Source: CAYFUF01 sp964346245 (GTDB lineage Bacteria; Bacillota; Clostridia; Tissierellales; Peptoniphilaceae). Taken from it: 12,222 nt of DNA. The notes under the pieces were generated by a model, which worked only from the letters and a program-made list of their open reading frames with translations, was not told the origin of the DNA and searched no databases. The first letter of the stretch is position 1; each line of letters starts with the position of its first letter. The stretch is from NCBI GenBank assembly GCA_964346245.1, contig CAYFUF010000036.1, positions 1 through 12,222 of the forward strand, read 5' to 3'. A program made the position numbers and the translations under genes. Below are positions 1-6,678 of the stretch, piece after piece.

Positions 1-60
1 AAGCTCTTGCAATCATGACTTTCTGTTTTTCACCTTCACTCAATTGATGTATCATCCGCT
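1..60 (-). pseudogene. ABC transporter ATPase fragment (signature motif), cut by window edge
   Basis: Read on the minus strand from about position 61, one frame gives ERMIHQLSEGEKQKVMIARA, the ABC signature (LSxGE) with the following QKVMIARA helix, as found in iron/siderophore or heme uptake ATPases. The gene runs on past position 1. Upstream of the signature the frame is not ABC-like; the sequence there belongs, in a different frame, to the decarboxylase remnant. The ATPase therefore lacks its Walker A half and looks like the second partner of a deletion junction near positions 50-65. The missing part outside the window could not be examined, so the size of the fragment is unknown. Confidence 0.55.
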
Positions 61-403
61 CGCTGAATGAGCTTGGATATTGCCCGATCAATCTGGTCCG
101 CTGCATTCTGGTGGTTAATCTGCGTTTGAACGATGGTAAATTCGTCATAAGCATTTGGGATATTGAGGAAATTGCCGTCAGCTAGGCTGTGGTGGACAGG
201 CTTATTCTTGCGAATGATGTGAAGAGGCGGCGCCCCCGAGATAGCAATGAGAGGCACATGCTCAGCGTAGGAACCAGCGATGCCCTCCGCCTTGTCGATT
301 TACTCTACGAACTGCAAATTAAAGTCTCCCGGCACCCCGATAATCTTTAAATGCCAACTTCTTTTAAGCGCTTAATCAGAAAGTCTCCGATAGTAATTTT
401 CAT
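36..403 (-). pseudogene. Decayed thiamine-diphosphate 2-oxo acid (indolepyruvate/pyruvate-type) decarboxylase, N-terminal remnant
   Basis: An ATG at 403, preceded by a GGGGG Shine-Dalgarno, starts MKITIGDFLIKRLKEVGI and then hits TAA. After a +1 shift the family text continues (KIIGVPGDFNLQFVE), meets an in-frame TAG, and continues as IDKAEG. It then jumps straight to IAGSYAEHVPLIAISGAPP, skipping the usual stretch with AAYAADGYAR. The last recognisable part is HHSLADGNF through AADQIDRAISKLIQ, after which the frame runs into an ABC ATPase. The pyrimidine-binding domain is thus incomplete, and the rest of an enzyme of about 550 residues is absent. Intact relatives decarboxylate pyruvate, indolepyruvate or branched-chain 2-oxo acids with TPP. 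Adjacency to the divergent alcohol dehydrogenase suggests a former 2-oxo acid to aldehyde to alcohol pathway, which is an inference. Confidence 0.8.
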
Positions 404-432
404 TCGTCCCCCTTATAGAAAGATTTCTTAAT

Positions 433-461
433 ATTATATGGTCTATCTTTTCATAGCCTAA
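433..461 (-). promoter_or_regulatory. Promoter of the decarboxylase remnant
   Basis: On the minus strand there is a perfect -10 TATAAT (438-433). A -35-like TTAGGC lies 17 bp upstream (461-456). The start codon of the decarboxylase remnant is about 30 bp downstream. The promoter appears intact although the gene is dead. Confidence 0.5.
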
Positions 462-540
462 ATTGAGGAGGGGCAAGGCTTAGAGCCTTAAAAGTGACCT
501 TGCTCAAATTGAGATAAATGTTAAGATTTTATTAAGATAA
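460..540. promoter_or_regulatory. Inverted and direct repeats between the divergent promoters
   Basis: The space between the two divergent promoters holds several symmetric elements. A tight hairpin AAGGCT-TAG-AGCCTT lies at 475-489. An outer pair, AATTGAG (461-467) and CTCAAATT (503-510), brackets it, as do CAAGG and CCTTG. The near-palindrome CTCAA-A-TTGAG lies at 503-513. A direct repeat TTAAGAT at 521-527 and 532-538 has an 11-bp (one helical turn) offset. These could be operators shared by the decarboxylase and dehydrogenase genes. No known regulator consensus was matched with confidence. Confidence 0.35.
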
Positions 541-580
541 CGTTGTCCCGTTTTCCATCTGTTTATTTTTTAACCAGAAA

Positions 581-589
581 TGCTATAAT
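581..589 (+). promoter_or_regulatory. Extended -10 promoter of the alcohol dehydrogenase gene
   Basis: TGCTATAAT is a perfect extended -10 (TGnTATAAT) 45 bp before the start codon. No good -35 hexamer is visible, as is common for extended -10 promoters. The AAGGAG ribosome binding site follows at 621-626. Confidence 0.7.
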
Positions 590-633
590 AGCTGTGGTGA
601 TAAAAATTTAACTAAATCATAAGGAGAATAAAT

Positions 634-1782
634 ATGGCAACTTTTAGTGTACCAAAGCAAATCTTCCACGGAGAGAACGCACTAGCAGAATTAGAGAACT
701 TAGAAGGACAAAAAGCGACTATCGTAACGGGTGGATCTTCCATGAAGAAGTTTGGCTTCTTAGATAAAGCCAAAGAACACCTCGAAAAAGCAGGCTTCGA
801 AGTATCTGTTGTTGATGGTGTTGAACCAAACCCATCCATTGAAACTTGTGTACGCGGCGGCAAAGAGATGGCTGAATTTGGTCCAGACTGGATTATTGCC
901 CTCGGTGGTGGCTCTTCCCTAGACGCAGCAAAGGTAATGTGGGTCTTCTATGAGTATCCTGGTTACGACTTCCAAAAGCTAGTTAACTTCGAATTCCCTA
1001 AACTAAGAACCAAGGCCCGCCTAGCTTGTATCCCATCAACTTCCGGTACCGCATCCGAGATTACCGCTTTCTCTGTCATTACTGACAACGAAAAAGCAAT
1101 CAAGTACCCACTGGTATCACCAGAGATCGTACCTGATGTTGCTATCATCGATCCTGCTCTACCAACAACAATGCCTCCATTCGTTACTGCTGATACTGGT
1201 ATCGACGTACTAACTCACGCTATCGAGGCTTATGTTTCTACAGCAGCTGATGATTACACTGACCCACTTGCCCTCAAAGCAATCGAACTCGTCAGAGACT
1301 ACCTACCACGCGCTTACAACGATGGCAAAGACGCCGTTGCAAGACAAAAAATGCATGATGCATCTACGCTAGCTGGTATGGCCTTCTCCAACTGCTCACT
1401 GGGTATTATCCACTCTATGGCCCATAAAATTGGTGGCGAATTCGGCATCGTACACGGCGAAAGCAATGCTATCCTCATGCCTTATGTCATCGACTACAAC
1501 CGCAAGTCCACGGACAAGTACACCAAGCTAGAGGGTGAACTTGGCATCGACGATATTGCTGAACTCGTTCGCGAGCTCAATGCCCGCGTTGGCATCGCTA
1601 AGAGCCTGAGCGAAGCTAAGGGCACTACCATCAGTGAGGAAGATTTCAAAGAGGCTGTTGCCCGCATGGCCCAAAACGCTTACGATGACGCCTGCACCCT
1701 CACTAACCCACGCGACACCTCCCCTGAAGACATCAAGAAAGTCTACGAAGCTGCTTACTACGGCAACAAAGTAGAATTCTAA
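634..1782 (+). CDS. Iron-containing (group III) alcohol dehydrogenase
   Basis: The 382-residue protein has the usual length of the Fe-ADH family. Such cytoplasmic enzymes interconvert aldehydes or ketones and alcohols with NAD(P)H. Visible landmarks are the dinucleotide-binding GGGSSLDAAK (residues 91-100), PSTSGTASE (134-142), and the four expected metal ligands Asp191, His195 (DVLTHAIEAY), His260 (GIIHSMAHK) and His274 (IVHGESNAI). The C-terminus, with DACTLTNPRDTSPEDI, resembles the Fe-ADH domain of AdhE and the butanol dehydrogenases. The ATG lies 7 bp after AAGGAG (621-626). The gene is monocistronic, with an extended -10 promoter and a strong terminator. Its neighbour on the other strand is a dead 2-oxo acid decarboxylase, so it may once have reduced the aldehyde made by that enzyme. 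The exact substrate cannot be read from sequence. Confidence 0.95.
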   Translation: MATFSVPKQIFHGENALAELENLEGQKATIVTGGSSMKKFGFLDKAKEHLEKAGFEVSVVDGVEPNPSIETCVRGGKEMAEFGPDWIIALGGGSSLDAAKVMWVFYEYPGYDFQKLVNFEFPKLRTKARLACIPSTSGTASEITAFSVITDNEKAIKYPLVSPEIVPDVAIIDPALPTTMPPFVTADTGIDVLTHAIEAYVSTAADDYTDPLALKAIELVRDYLPRAYNDGKDAVARQKMHDASTLAGMAFSNCSLGIIHSMAHKIGGEFGIVHGESNAILMPYVIDYNRKSTDKYTKLEGELGIDDIAELVRELNARVGIAKSLSEAKGTTISEEDFKEAVARMAQNAYDDACTLTNPRDTSPEDIKKVYEAAYYGNKVEF

Positions 1783-1804
1783 GCACAATTCCATCCCGAT
1801 AAAA

Positions 1805-1847
1805 AAAGAGCCCTCTGACTTCCATCCTGGAAGCCGGTGGGCTCTTT
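1805..1847 (+). terminator. Rho-independent terminator of the alcohol dehydrogenase gene
   Basis: The arms AAAGAGCCC (1805-1813) and GGGCTCTTT (1839-1847) pair perfectly, and an inner TTCC/GGAA pair extends the stem. The T-rich tail TTTCTCTTC follows. An A-run precedes the stem, so it may also terminate from the minus side. It lies 23 bp after the dehydrogenase stop codon. Confidence 0.85.
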
Positions 1848-1930
1848 CTCTTCATTCCAACCTATCTCATCAGTCCAAACAATTCTTAGCCAGCCAGCTG
1901 AATCAGGCCCCCTTCCCCTCATCTATCCCC

Positions 1931-1936
1931 TATAAT
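1931..1936 (+). promoter_or_regulatory. -10 element for the AmmeMemoRadiSam locus
   Basis: A perfect TATAAT lies 79 bp before the ATG of the Memo remnant. No convincing -35 hexamer or TGn extension is seen. Position and sequence make it the best promoter candidate for the Memo/AmrA remnant and the amrS gene behind it. Confidence 0.5.
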
Positions 1937-2014
1937 AGAAGTAGTAGGAAGAAGCCAAGTGAATCTCAGAGAAGGTAACTTAAATTTGCCCACAAGCCAG
2001 GAAGCGAGGTCGCC

Positions 2015-2360
2015 ATGTCAACTAAAGGAATCATAAAAGCTTACGCGCTTCCCCACCCACCCATCGTCCTGCCCCCAGTCGGCCGGGGCGAAGAGAAGAA
2101 GATTCAAAAGACTTTCGATGCCATGGACCGGGCAGCAAGGGAAATAGCCGAAGCTAAACCGGATACCATCATTATCACAAGCCCCCACGCGCCGTATTAC
2201 CAGGACGGTTTTTTCTTCCCTAATAGCGAGACGGTAGAAGGGGACTTTGGCCACTTCGGCCCACCAGGTTGCCATTGCCCTGGAAAAAGCTGGTATCAAG
2301 CCCCATGAGGACTATGAAACGTACCGCTTCCAGGTCACTCGCCACGAGGATGGAGACTAG
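2015..2360 (+). pseudogene. AmmeMemoRadiSam system: Memo (AmrB) N-terminus fused out of frame to AmrA (AMMECR1) C-terminus
   Basis: An ATG with GAGG five bases upstream starts the Memo/class III extradiol-dioxygenase-like sequence. KAYALPHPPIVLPPVGRGEE and PDTIIITSPHAPYYQD are characteristic, and the family text continues to GDFGHFG (about residue 82). From 2262 another frame reads HQVAIALEKAGIKPHEDY followed by ETYRFQVTRHEDGD and TAG at 2358-2360, which is the C-terminal end of an AMMECR1 domain. About 350 residues of a full-size Memo-AMMECR1 fusion are missing, and the join is out of frame; the original frame stops at 2308. The result cannot make either enzyme, but translation can still approach the downstream amrS start. 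The cause is most simply one internal deletion near 2250-2262. Confidence 0.85.
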
Positions 2361-2362
2361 GT

Positions 2363-3202
2363 ATGGCCCAAATCAATAAGAAAATTCACTGTAACCTCTG
2401 CCCTCACCGCTGCTACTTGCAGGATGGGGCAACAGGCAAGTGCAAGGCCCGAAAGAATGAAGGTGGAAAGATTGTCTCCCTGACCTATGGCAAGTGGACT
2501 TCCCTGAGTTTGGACCCCATGGAAAAGAAACCTCTCGCCTACTTTCATCCCGGCAGCAAGATTTTATCGGTAGGGACGTTTGGCTGCAATATGGCCTGCT
2601 CCTTCTGCCAAAACTATCAGATTTCCCGCGGGACGGTGGATAACAGCCCTGTCGTCGAGATTTCGCCCGAAGACTTGGTTGCTCTTGCCGTCAAAAAAAA
2701 GGGCCTGGGCAACCTAGGCCTTGCCTTCACCTACAACGAACCTCTCATCAACTTCGAGTGCGTGATGGATACAGCCAAGTTGGCCAAGGAGGCGGGCCTA
2801 GTGACTGTCATGGTCACCGCTGGACAGATCAATGCGCCCTACCTGGACCGCCTCCTCCCCCTCATCGATGCCTGGAACATCGACCTGAAGAGCTTTTCAA
2901 GTGAGACCTACCAGCGCCTGGGCGGCGACCTGGACACGACCCTGTCTACCATACGGAAAGCTCATGAAAAGGGCCATGTCGAGCTCACCACCCTCATCGT
3001 CCCCGGCATCTCTGATGACTTGGACGACTTCCAACGCCAGACCGATTTTATCGCTGACCTGGACCCCAGCATCCCCCTCCACCTAAGCCGCTACTTACCC
3101 TGCTATGACTACCACGAGCCAGCCACGGACCTCGGTTTGATGATGACGATGGCGGAGATGGCCCAAAGCAAGTTGACCAGGGTCCGTTTGGGCAATGTCT
3201 AG
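2363..3202 (+). CDS. amrS: AmmeMemoRadiSam system radical SAM enzyme
   Basis: The 279-residue protein has an N-terminal cysteine cluster (C10, C13, C17, C27, in CNLCPHRC and GKCKAR). The radical SAM [4Fe-4S] motif CxxxCxxC follows at C75, C79, C82 (FGCNMACSFCQNYQ), and then AFTYNEP and WNIDLKSFS. This layout is that of AmrS proteins, relatives of pyruvate formate-lyase activating enzymes. They make a 5'-deoxyadenosyl radical from S-adenosylmethionine; I do not assign a physiological substrate. The gene starts 2 bp after the stop of the AmrA remnant, with GGAGA six bases upstream, so it was and probably still is in an operon with it. It is full length with no broken motif, although its two partner proteins are deleted. 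It meets chrA stop to stop. Confidence 0.9.
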   Translation: MAQINKKIHCNLCPHRCYLQDGATGKCKARKNEGGKIVSLTYGKWTSLSLDPMEKKPLAYFHPGSKILSVGTFGCNMACSFCQNYQISRGTVDNSPVVEISPEDLVALAVKKKGLGNLGLAFTYNEPLINFECVMDTAKLAKEAGLVTVMVTAGQINAPYLDRLLPLIDAWNIDLKSFSSETYQRLGGDLDTTLSTIRKAHEKGHVELTTLIVPGISDDLDDFQRQTDFIADLDPSIPLHLSRYLPCYDYHEPATDLGLMMTMAEMAQSKLTRVRLGNV

Positions 3203-4375
3203 CTAGAAGACAAAACCGACAATCAAAACGCCTAACACAATCAAGGGAGCGGGCACCTTCTTGGATAAGAGGAGCAGGATGGTAATCAAGGTCACCAGGA
3301 TATTATCCCAAACGAAGCCGCTCTTTTGCATGAGGATAATCGCTGCCACGGCGATGAGGCCGCTGGCGACAGCGGTGATTCCACCTAGGGAGACCTTGAT
3401 GCCCCGAATCTTCTTCAAGTTTTCCCAAATGGGATACACAAAAAAGATGAGAAGTAGGCCAGGAAGGAAGATGGCAATCCCTCCAGCTACAGCCCCCATG
3501 ACCTGAACGAGGGGGCCGAAACCACGGGCGGCCATGCCGCCCGCATAAGCAGAGAAGCTAAACATGGGCCCCGGCAGGCCTTGGACAAGGCCGAAGCCGG
3601 TAAGAAACTCCTGGTTGGTCATGTAGTTATTGGCCTCCACCAACTCGGTATGCATCAGGGGGACGACGACTTGGCCGCCACCGATAACCAGGTAACCATA
3701 ACGGTAGAAGTTTTCGAACAGGTGAACGATGCGGTTGTCCCAAACCCAGCTCAAGACCAGACCGCCCACTGCAAAGATGGCAAAGGCAACCAGGTATTTC
3801 CAAGGTGGATTCAACTCGACATGGTTCCACAGGTCCTTCTCCCCAGAGCTTATGATTGCAACCAAACCGCCGATGACAAGCACCAAGGGGAAAATCCAAG
3901 CCGCCCGAATAAAGTAGGTTGCCACCGCCCCCATCAAAAAGAGACCTAGCGTAATGGGGTCCTTGATGACCCTCCGACCGATGCGGTAGGCAGCAATAGC
4001 AATAAAGCCAACGGCCATAGGCCCAATATAACGCAAACTGTCCTGGGAGATGTTCCGTTCAGCAAAGAACGGACTGAGGAAGGATAGTAGGGTCATGAAG
4101 ACCAAGACCGGCAAAGCCCAGACCAACATGGTGAGGAAGGCGAGTCTGGGGCCGCCTACTTTATGGCCAATAGCAACAATCGTTTGGGTGGAGCTTGGCC
4201 CCGGCAAGATACCCGTAAGGGCAATCAGTTCCACCAACTCTTCTTCCGTGAGATACTTCTTCTTGATGGCCATCTGGTCAGTGAATACGCCATAATGGGC
4301 CTCAGGCCCTCCATAGGCGCCCAAAGAGCAGATGAAAACATCTTTGAGAAAAGTGCGCCAACTTGTGTTTCTCAT
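3203..4375 (-). CDS. chrA: Chromate transporter, two-domain CHR family
   Basis: This 390-residue integral membrane protein consists of two homologous halves of about 190 residues, as in long-chain CHR proteins. The N-half has GAYGGPEAHYG (19-29) and GILPGPSSTQ (55-64). The C-half has the matching YLVIGGGQVVVPLM (228-241) and QGLPGPMFSFSAYAGG (265-280). Each half carries about five or six hydrophobic spans. Family members are linked to chromate efflux; many CHR proteins have no tested substrate, so transport of chromate or another oxyanion is an inference from family. The ATG at 4375 has AAGGAG seven bases upstream, and a plausible promoter follows that. The TAG stop abuts the amrS stop with no gap and no terminator between them. 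Confidence 0.9.
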   Translation of the reverse strand: MRNTSWRTFLKDVFICSLGAYGGPEAHYGVFTDQMAIKKKYLTEEELVELIALTGILPGPSSTQTIVAIGHKVGGPRLAFLTMLVWALPVLVFMTLLSFLSPFFAERNISQDSLRYIGPMAVGFIAIAAYRIGRRVIKDPITLGLFLMGAVATYFIRAAWIFPLVLVIGGLVAIISSGEKDLWNHVELNPPWKYLVAFAIFAVGGLVLSWVWDNRIVHLFENFYRYGYLVIGGGQVVVPLMHTELVEANNYMTNQEFLTGFGLVQGLPGPMFSFSAYAGGMAARGFGPLVQVMGAVAGGIAIFLPGLLLIFFVYPIWENLKKIRGIKVSLGGITAVASGLIAVAAIILMQKSGFVWDNILVTLITILLLLSKKVPAPLIVLGVLIVGFVF

Positions 4376-4411
4376 TTATTTTCTCCTTTAATGCTTTTTT
4401 GAACTATGGAA

Positions 4412-4441
4412 TGTATACCCCCGCTAGTGGATAGCCCTCAA
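4412..4441 (-). promoter_or_regulatory. Candidate promoter of chrA
   Basis: On the minus strand TTGAGG (4441-4436) and TATACA (4417-4412) are separated by 18 bp, about 36 bp before the chrA start codon. The -35 matches four of six consensus bases and the -10 is reasonable. Confidence 0.45.
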
Positions 4442-4497
4442 GGCAGCGGTCACACCTTAAGTGCTCATGATGTTTAGTTCATCTCCGAATAAAGCAA

Positions 4498-4549
4498 TTA
4501 AAAGGGCCATGTCCGAACAACAAAGTCGTTCGACATAAGCCCCTTTTAA
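4498..4549. terminator. Long imperfect hairpin, possible bidirectional terminator
   Basis: The arms TTAAAAGGG...CATGTCCGAAC and the facing GTTCGACATAAGCCCCTTTTAA pair over about 22 bp with a few bulges around a loop near 4521-4525. A-rich and T-rich edges on both sides would suit termination in either direction. It lies downstream of the 4672-5140 remnant and upstream of chrA. A second weaker stem, GCTCC (4557-4561) with GGAGC (4573-4577), is followed by TTTTT on the plus strand. Confidence 0.45.
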
Positions 4550-4671
4550 AATGAGAGCTCCTCAGGACCTCTGGAGCGCTTTTTGAACTTAGCATTTCGA
4601 GAATGACATGGAACTCAAAAAGTATAGGTATCGAATTAATAGGTAGGCCTTAGATTTTCTTCGAATTTATG
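4550..4671. other. Gene-free stretch between chrA and the nucleotide-sugar dehydrogenase remnant
   Basis: With the promoter and hairpin listed separately, the roughly 300 bases between chrA and the remnant hold no credible gene. This part contains only the weak GCTCC/GGAGC stem with a T-run, very short open frames without ribosome binding sites, and two loose matches to the array motif found further right (near 4586 and 4646). Confidence 0.5.
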
Positions 4672-5140
4672 CTAACCATTTTCCGGATAAAGCGGGGTGT
4701 GGCCAAAGCCGTACACATTGGGTGGATTCTCATGATACTCTTCCTTCACCTCGTCTGGGTTATCCAAGCTGTCAGCAAAGTGCCACTCCTCAATGACATT
4801 GACGGACTTGCCCCCTGCTCCCAGGTGCCTCGCCAAGTAGCTTGGTCGTAGTAGAAGTGCCCCGATTCCAACGGATATGGGCCGTTCCATAGAGCATTTT
4901 GCCAAAGCGATTTTTGTCAACAGCTTCGCGTATCTTTTGGATTGACTTGTTAAAGCGATTTTGGTGGCAGGCGGAGACGACAAGGCCTTTGTCCTTTGCC
5001 TTCTCCACAGCTAAGGGCAAGCCCACGTAACCCAAGCCCATAACGCCTACAACACATTCTCTCTTTTTAATCTTTTCAAGTATTTCTTTTTTATTTTTAT
5101 CCCCAGTGCGACAGATGACAGACTCGTTGAACATTGCCAT
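4672..5140 (-). pseudogene. Composite remnant: nucleotide-sugar dehydrogenase N-terminus joined to Gfo/Idh/MocA (WbpB/WlbA-like) oxidoreductase
   Basis: From the ATG at 5140 the reading is KKRECVVGVMGLGYVGLPLA followed by VEKAK. This is the Rossmann start (GxGYVGLPLA) of a UDP-N-acetylglucosamine 6-dehydrogenase type protein. It switches directly to GLVVSACHQNRFNKSIQKI, then GKMLYGTAHIRWNRG, a mid-protein segment of WlbA/WbpB-type UDP-GlcNAcA 3-dehydrogenases. Near 4850 the frame shifts to YYDQATWRGTWEQG. Near 4820 it shifts again to SVNVIEEWHFAD and finally NPPNVYGFGHTPLY, with a further internal deletion of some 70 residues. Neither enzyme can be made. Intact homologues sit together in clusters for diacetamido-uronic acid sugars of surface polysaccharides, so this is probably the scar of such a cluster. 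No clear Shine-Dalgarno precedes the ATG. Confidence 0.75.
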
Positions 5141-5336
5141 GCAGTCCGTTGTGTTAATCTTTCATCCCTCTCTTGAAGGGCATGAAATGCCTACTTAATA
5201 CGTAAAGGTAACCATATTCACAACTATTCCTCAATTGTCTTCACTGAGTTTGTGTATCTTGACCTTCTAATTGACTAACTTTATGGACTTAATGATAATA
5301 CTTGATTATCTTCATAGCTAACCAAGTATAAAACCG
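5141..5336. other. Intergenic stretch downstream of mrp
   Basis: No gene is visible. An inverted repeat ATACTTG (5298-5304) and CAAGTAT (5323-5329) with an 18-base loop lies just after the mrp stop in the direction of transcription. It is a weak terminator candidate because no T-run follows. Confidence 0.35.
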
Positions 5337-6191
5337 CTAACCATTCTCCCTTGACTTTAGCTCTATGCTTTCCAAGTCAGAAACTACAGGTCCTAGCAAA
5401 TCCTCCCCGTAGAATTCGATGAGTCCCTTGTCAACGGAGGCTGAAATCTTAGGATCGATAGGCAACTTGGCGAGGACTTTCAGGCGATGATCTTTAGCAA
5501 CCTCCTCGATATGGCTCTCTCCAAAGATCTGGTAGTGCTTGCCGTTATCAGGACACTTGAAGTAGGACATGTTCTCCACTAGGCCGATGATTGGCACATT
5601 CATCATTTGGGCCATCTTGACCGCCTTCAGCACAATCATCGAAACGAGCTCCTGGGGCGATGTCACCACCACTATCCCATCCACGCCAATAGACTGGAAG
5701 ACGGTGAGGGAAACGTCGCCTGTGCCTGGAGGCATGTCGATGAACATGTAGTCCACGTCTTCCCAGATGACATCCGTCCAAAACTGCTTAACCCCTGCTG
5801 CAATCACAGGGCCCCGCCAGACAACTGGGTCAGTGTCATGGTCTAATAGGAGGTTAACGGACATGATGTCGATACCAGTGTTCGTGCGGACGGGATGAAG
5901 GCCGTCCCGACTTGCCTTCGCTTTCTCCTTAATACCAAAAGCTTTAGGAATCGATGGTCCTGTCACATCTGCATCTAGTATGGCGGTATGATATCCCCTC
6001 TTGTTCATGGTCACAGCCAATAGTGAGGTAACTAGGGACTTGCCGACCCCGCCTTTGCCGCTTACCACGCCGATTACCTTCTTTATGCTGGACTTCTCAT
6101 GCAACTTCTCCCTGAAGTCAGTCTGCTTAGCTGTCCGATCTGCACAGTTCTCTGAGCAACTTGCGCAGTTGCTATTGCAATTTTCACTCAT
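5337..6191 (-). CDS. Mrp/NBP35-type P-loop Fe-S cluster carrier ATPase
   Basis: The 284-residue cytoplasmic protein begins with a four-cysteine NBP35-like motif (C5, C9, C12, C16). A deviant Walker A, GKGGVGKS (45-52), follows, then LDADVTGPSIPKAFG (72-86), the switch-like RGPV (126-129) and DYMFIDMPPGTGD (147-159). Mrp/ApbC/NBP35 proteins bind labile [4Fe-4S] clusters and hand them to target enzymes. The conserved CPxC pair near the C-terminus is altered: it reads C213-P-D-N216, so one of the two cysteines expected to bridge the dimer cluster is missing. The N-terminal cysteines remain. The ATG has AAGGAG six bases upstream (6203-6198). The gene stands alone; no clear promoter was found beyond a TAGAAT at 6238-6233. 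Confidence 0.92.
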   Translation of the reverse strand: MSENCNSNCASCSENCADRTAKQTDFREKLHEKSSIKKVIGVVSGKGGVGKSLVTSLLAVTMNKRGYHTAILDADVTGPSIPKAFGIKEKAKASRDGLHPVRTNTGIDIMSVNLLLDHDTDPVVWRGPVIAAGVKQFWTDVIWEDVDYMFIDMPPGTGDVSLTVFQSIGVDGIVVVTSPQELVSMIVLKAVKMAQMMNVPIIGLVENMSYFKCPDNGKHYQIFGESHIEEVAKDHRLKVLAKLPIDPKISASVDKGLIEFYGEDLLGPVVSDLESIELKSRENG

Positions 6192-6265
6192 AAATTACTC
6201 CTTCTTTTCTTGCTATAAATGAACATGACCCCATTCTACCACTAAATGCATTTTGTAGCTGAACC

Positions 6266-6287
6266 TATTGGGTGTGGCATGGCCCAA
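6266..6287. promoter_or_regulatory. ATTGGG...CCCAAT inverted repeat upstream of mrp
   Basis: Six-base perfect arms separated by 10 bases lie upstream of the mrp start and upstream of the divergent small gene at 6375. The position suits an operator shared by both, but no regulator consensus is recognised. Confidence 0.3.
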
Positions 6288-6374
6288 TAAAATATAAGCC
6301 AACCACAGCGACCTTATGATATATAAATAATGATATATTCACCCTAGTTGCATTAACAAAGAAAGGACCGCCTC

Positions 6375-6578
6375 ATGCAAGATAAACTAAAAAATCCGGT
6401 CAATACCTGGGCAAAAAACCAGCTGCTGCTGGCTTTCCCCTTAACCTACCTCATCAAGGCAGCCATGCTTTCCAATAGCAAGAAGATCCAAACTGGCAGC
6501 GTTGAGTCCGTGCAGTTTGTTGCTATCACTCTTTTGACTGTCGGGCTCTTTGCCTACCTGTGGATAAGTCGTTTCTAA
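6375..6578 (+). CDS. Small predicted membrane protein, 67 residues, family not recognised
   Basis: The ATG is preceded by AAAGGA (6362-6367), seven bases away. The stop is followed 13 bases later by a textbook terminator, which argues strongly that this short frame is a real transcribed gene. The N-terminus is polar, followed by a moderately hydrophobic stretch (LLLAFPLTYLIKAAML, about residues 17-32). A clear C-terminal transmembrane segment follows (VQFVAITLLTVGLFAYLWIS, about 46-65), ending in RF. Two membrane passes or one amphipathic helix plus one pass are possible. The upstream region is AT-rich with several possible -10 elements (for example TATGAT at 6315-6320). I do not recognise the family and assign no function. 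Confidence 0.65.
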   Translation: MQDKLKNPVNTWAKNQLLLAFPLTYLIKAAMLSNSKKIQTGSVESVQFVAITLLTVGLFAYLWISRF

Positions 6579-6591
6579 ATATCAAATCGAA

Positions 6592-6626
6592 AAAAGCTCC
6601 TCTGCCCAGCGGGCGGAGGAGCTTTT
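6592..6626. terminator. Strong bidirectional terminator between two small convergent genes
   Basis: AAAAGCTCCTC (6592-6602) pairs with GAGGAGCTTTT (6616-6626), with an inner GCC/GGC pair. The plus strand ends in TTTT and the minus strand in TTTTTT. It sits between the 67-residue gene (+) and the 35-residue gene (-), serving both. Confidence 0.9.
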
Positions 6627-6678
6627 GTCTACCGACAGCAGAATAATCTGAGGTACATTCAGCTTTGAAATCGGATTC

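Noticed and set aside
521..538. Two-component response-regulator box (TTAAGAT direct repeats, 11-bp offset)
   Set aside because: Only two AT-rich copies in an AT-rich region; no specific consensus matched, so it was kept only as part of the intergenic description.
3581..3949. 122-residue plus-strand open frame inside chrA
   Set aside because: Antisense to a complete CHR protein, with no ribosome binding site or recognisable motif.
4586..4655. Additional copies of the array motif (GAACTTAGCA at 4586, GGCCTTAGAT at 4646)
   Set aside because: Matches are loose, the spacing is irregular and there are no good opposite-strand partners; chance similarity is likely.
5548..5846. Open frames of 60-79 residues on both strands within mrp
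   Set aside because: They overlap the well-supported Mrp coding frame, show no family resemblance and lack ribosome binding sites; shadow frames.
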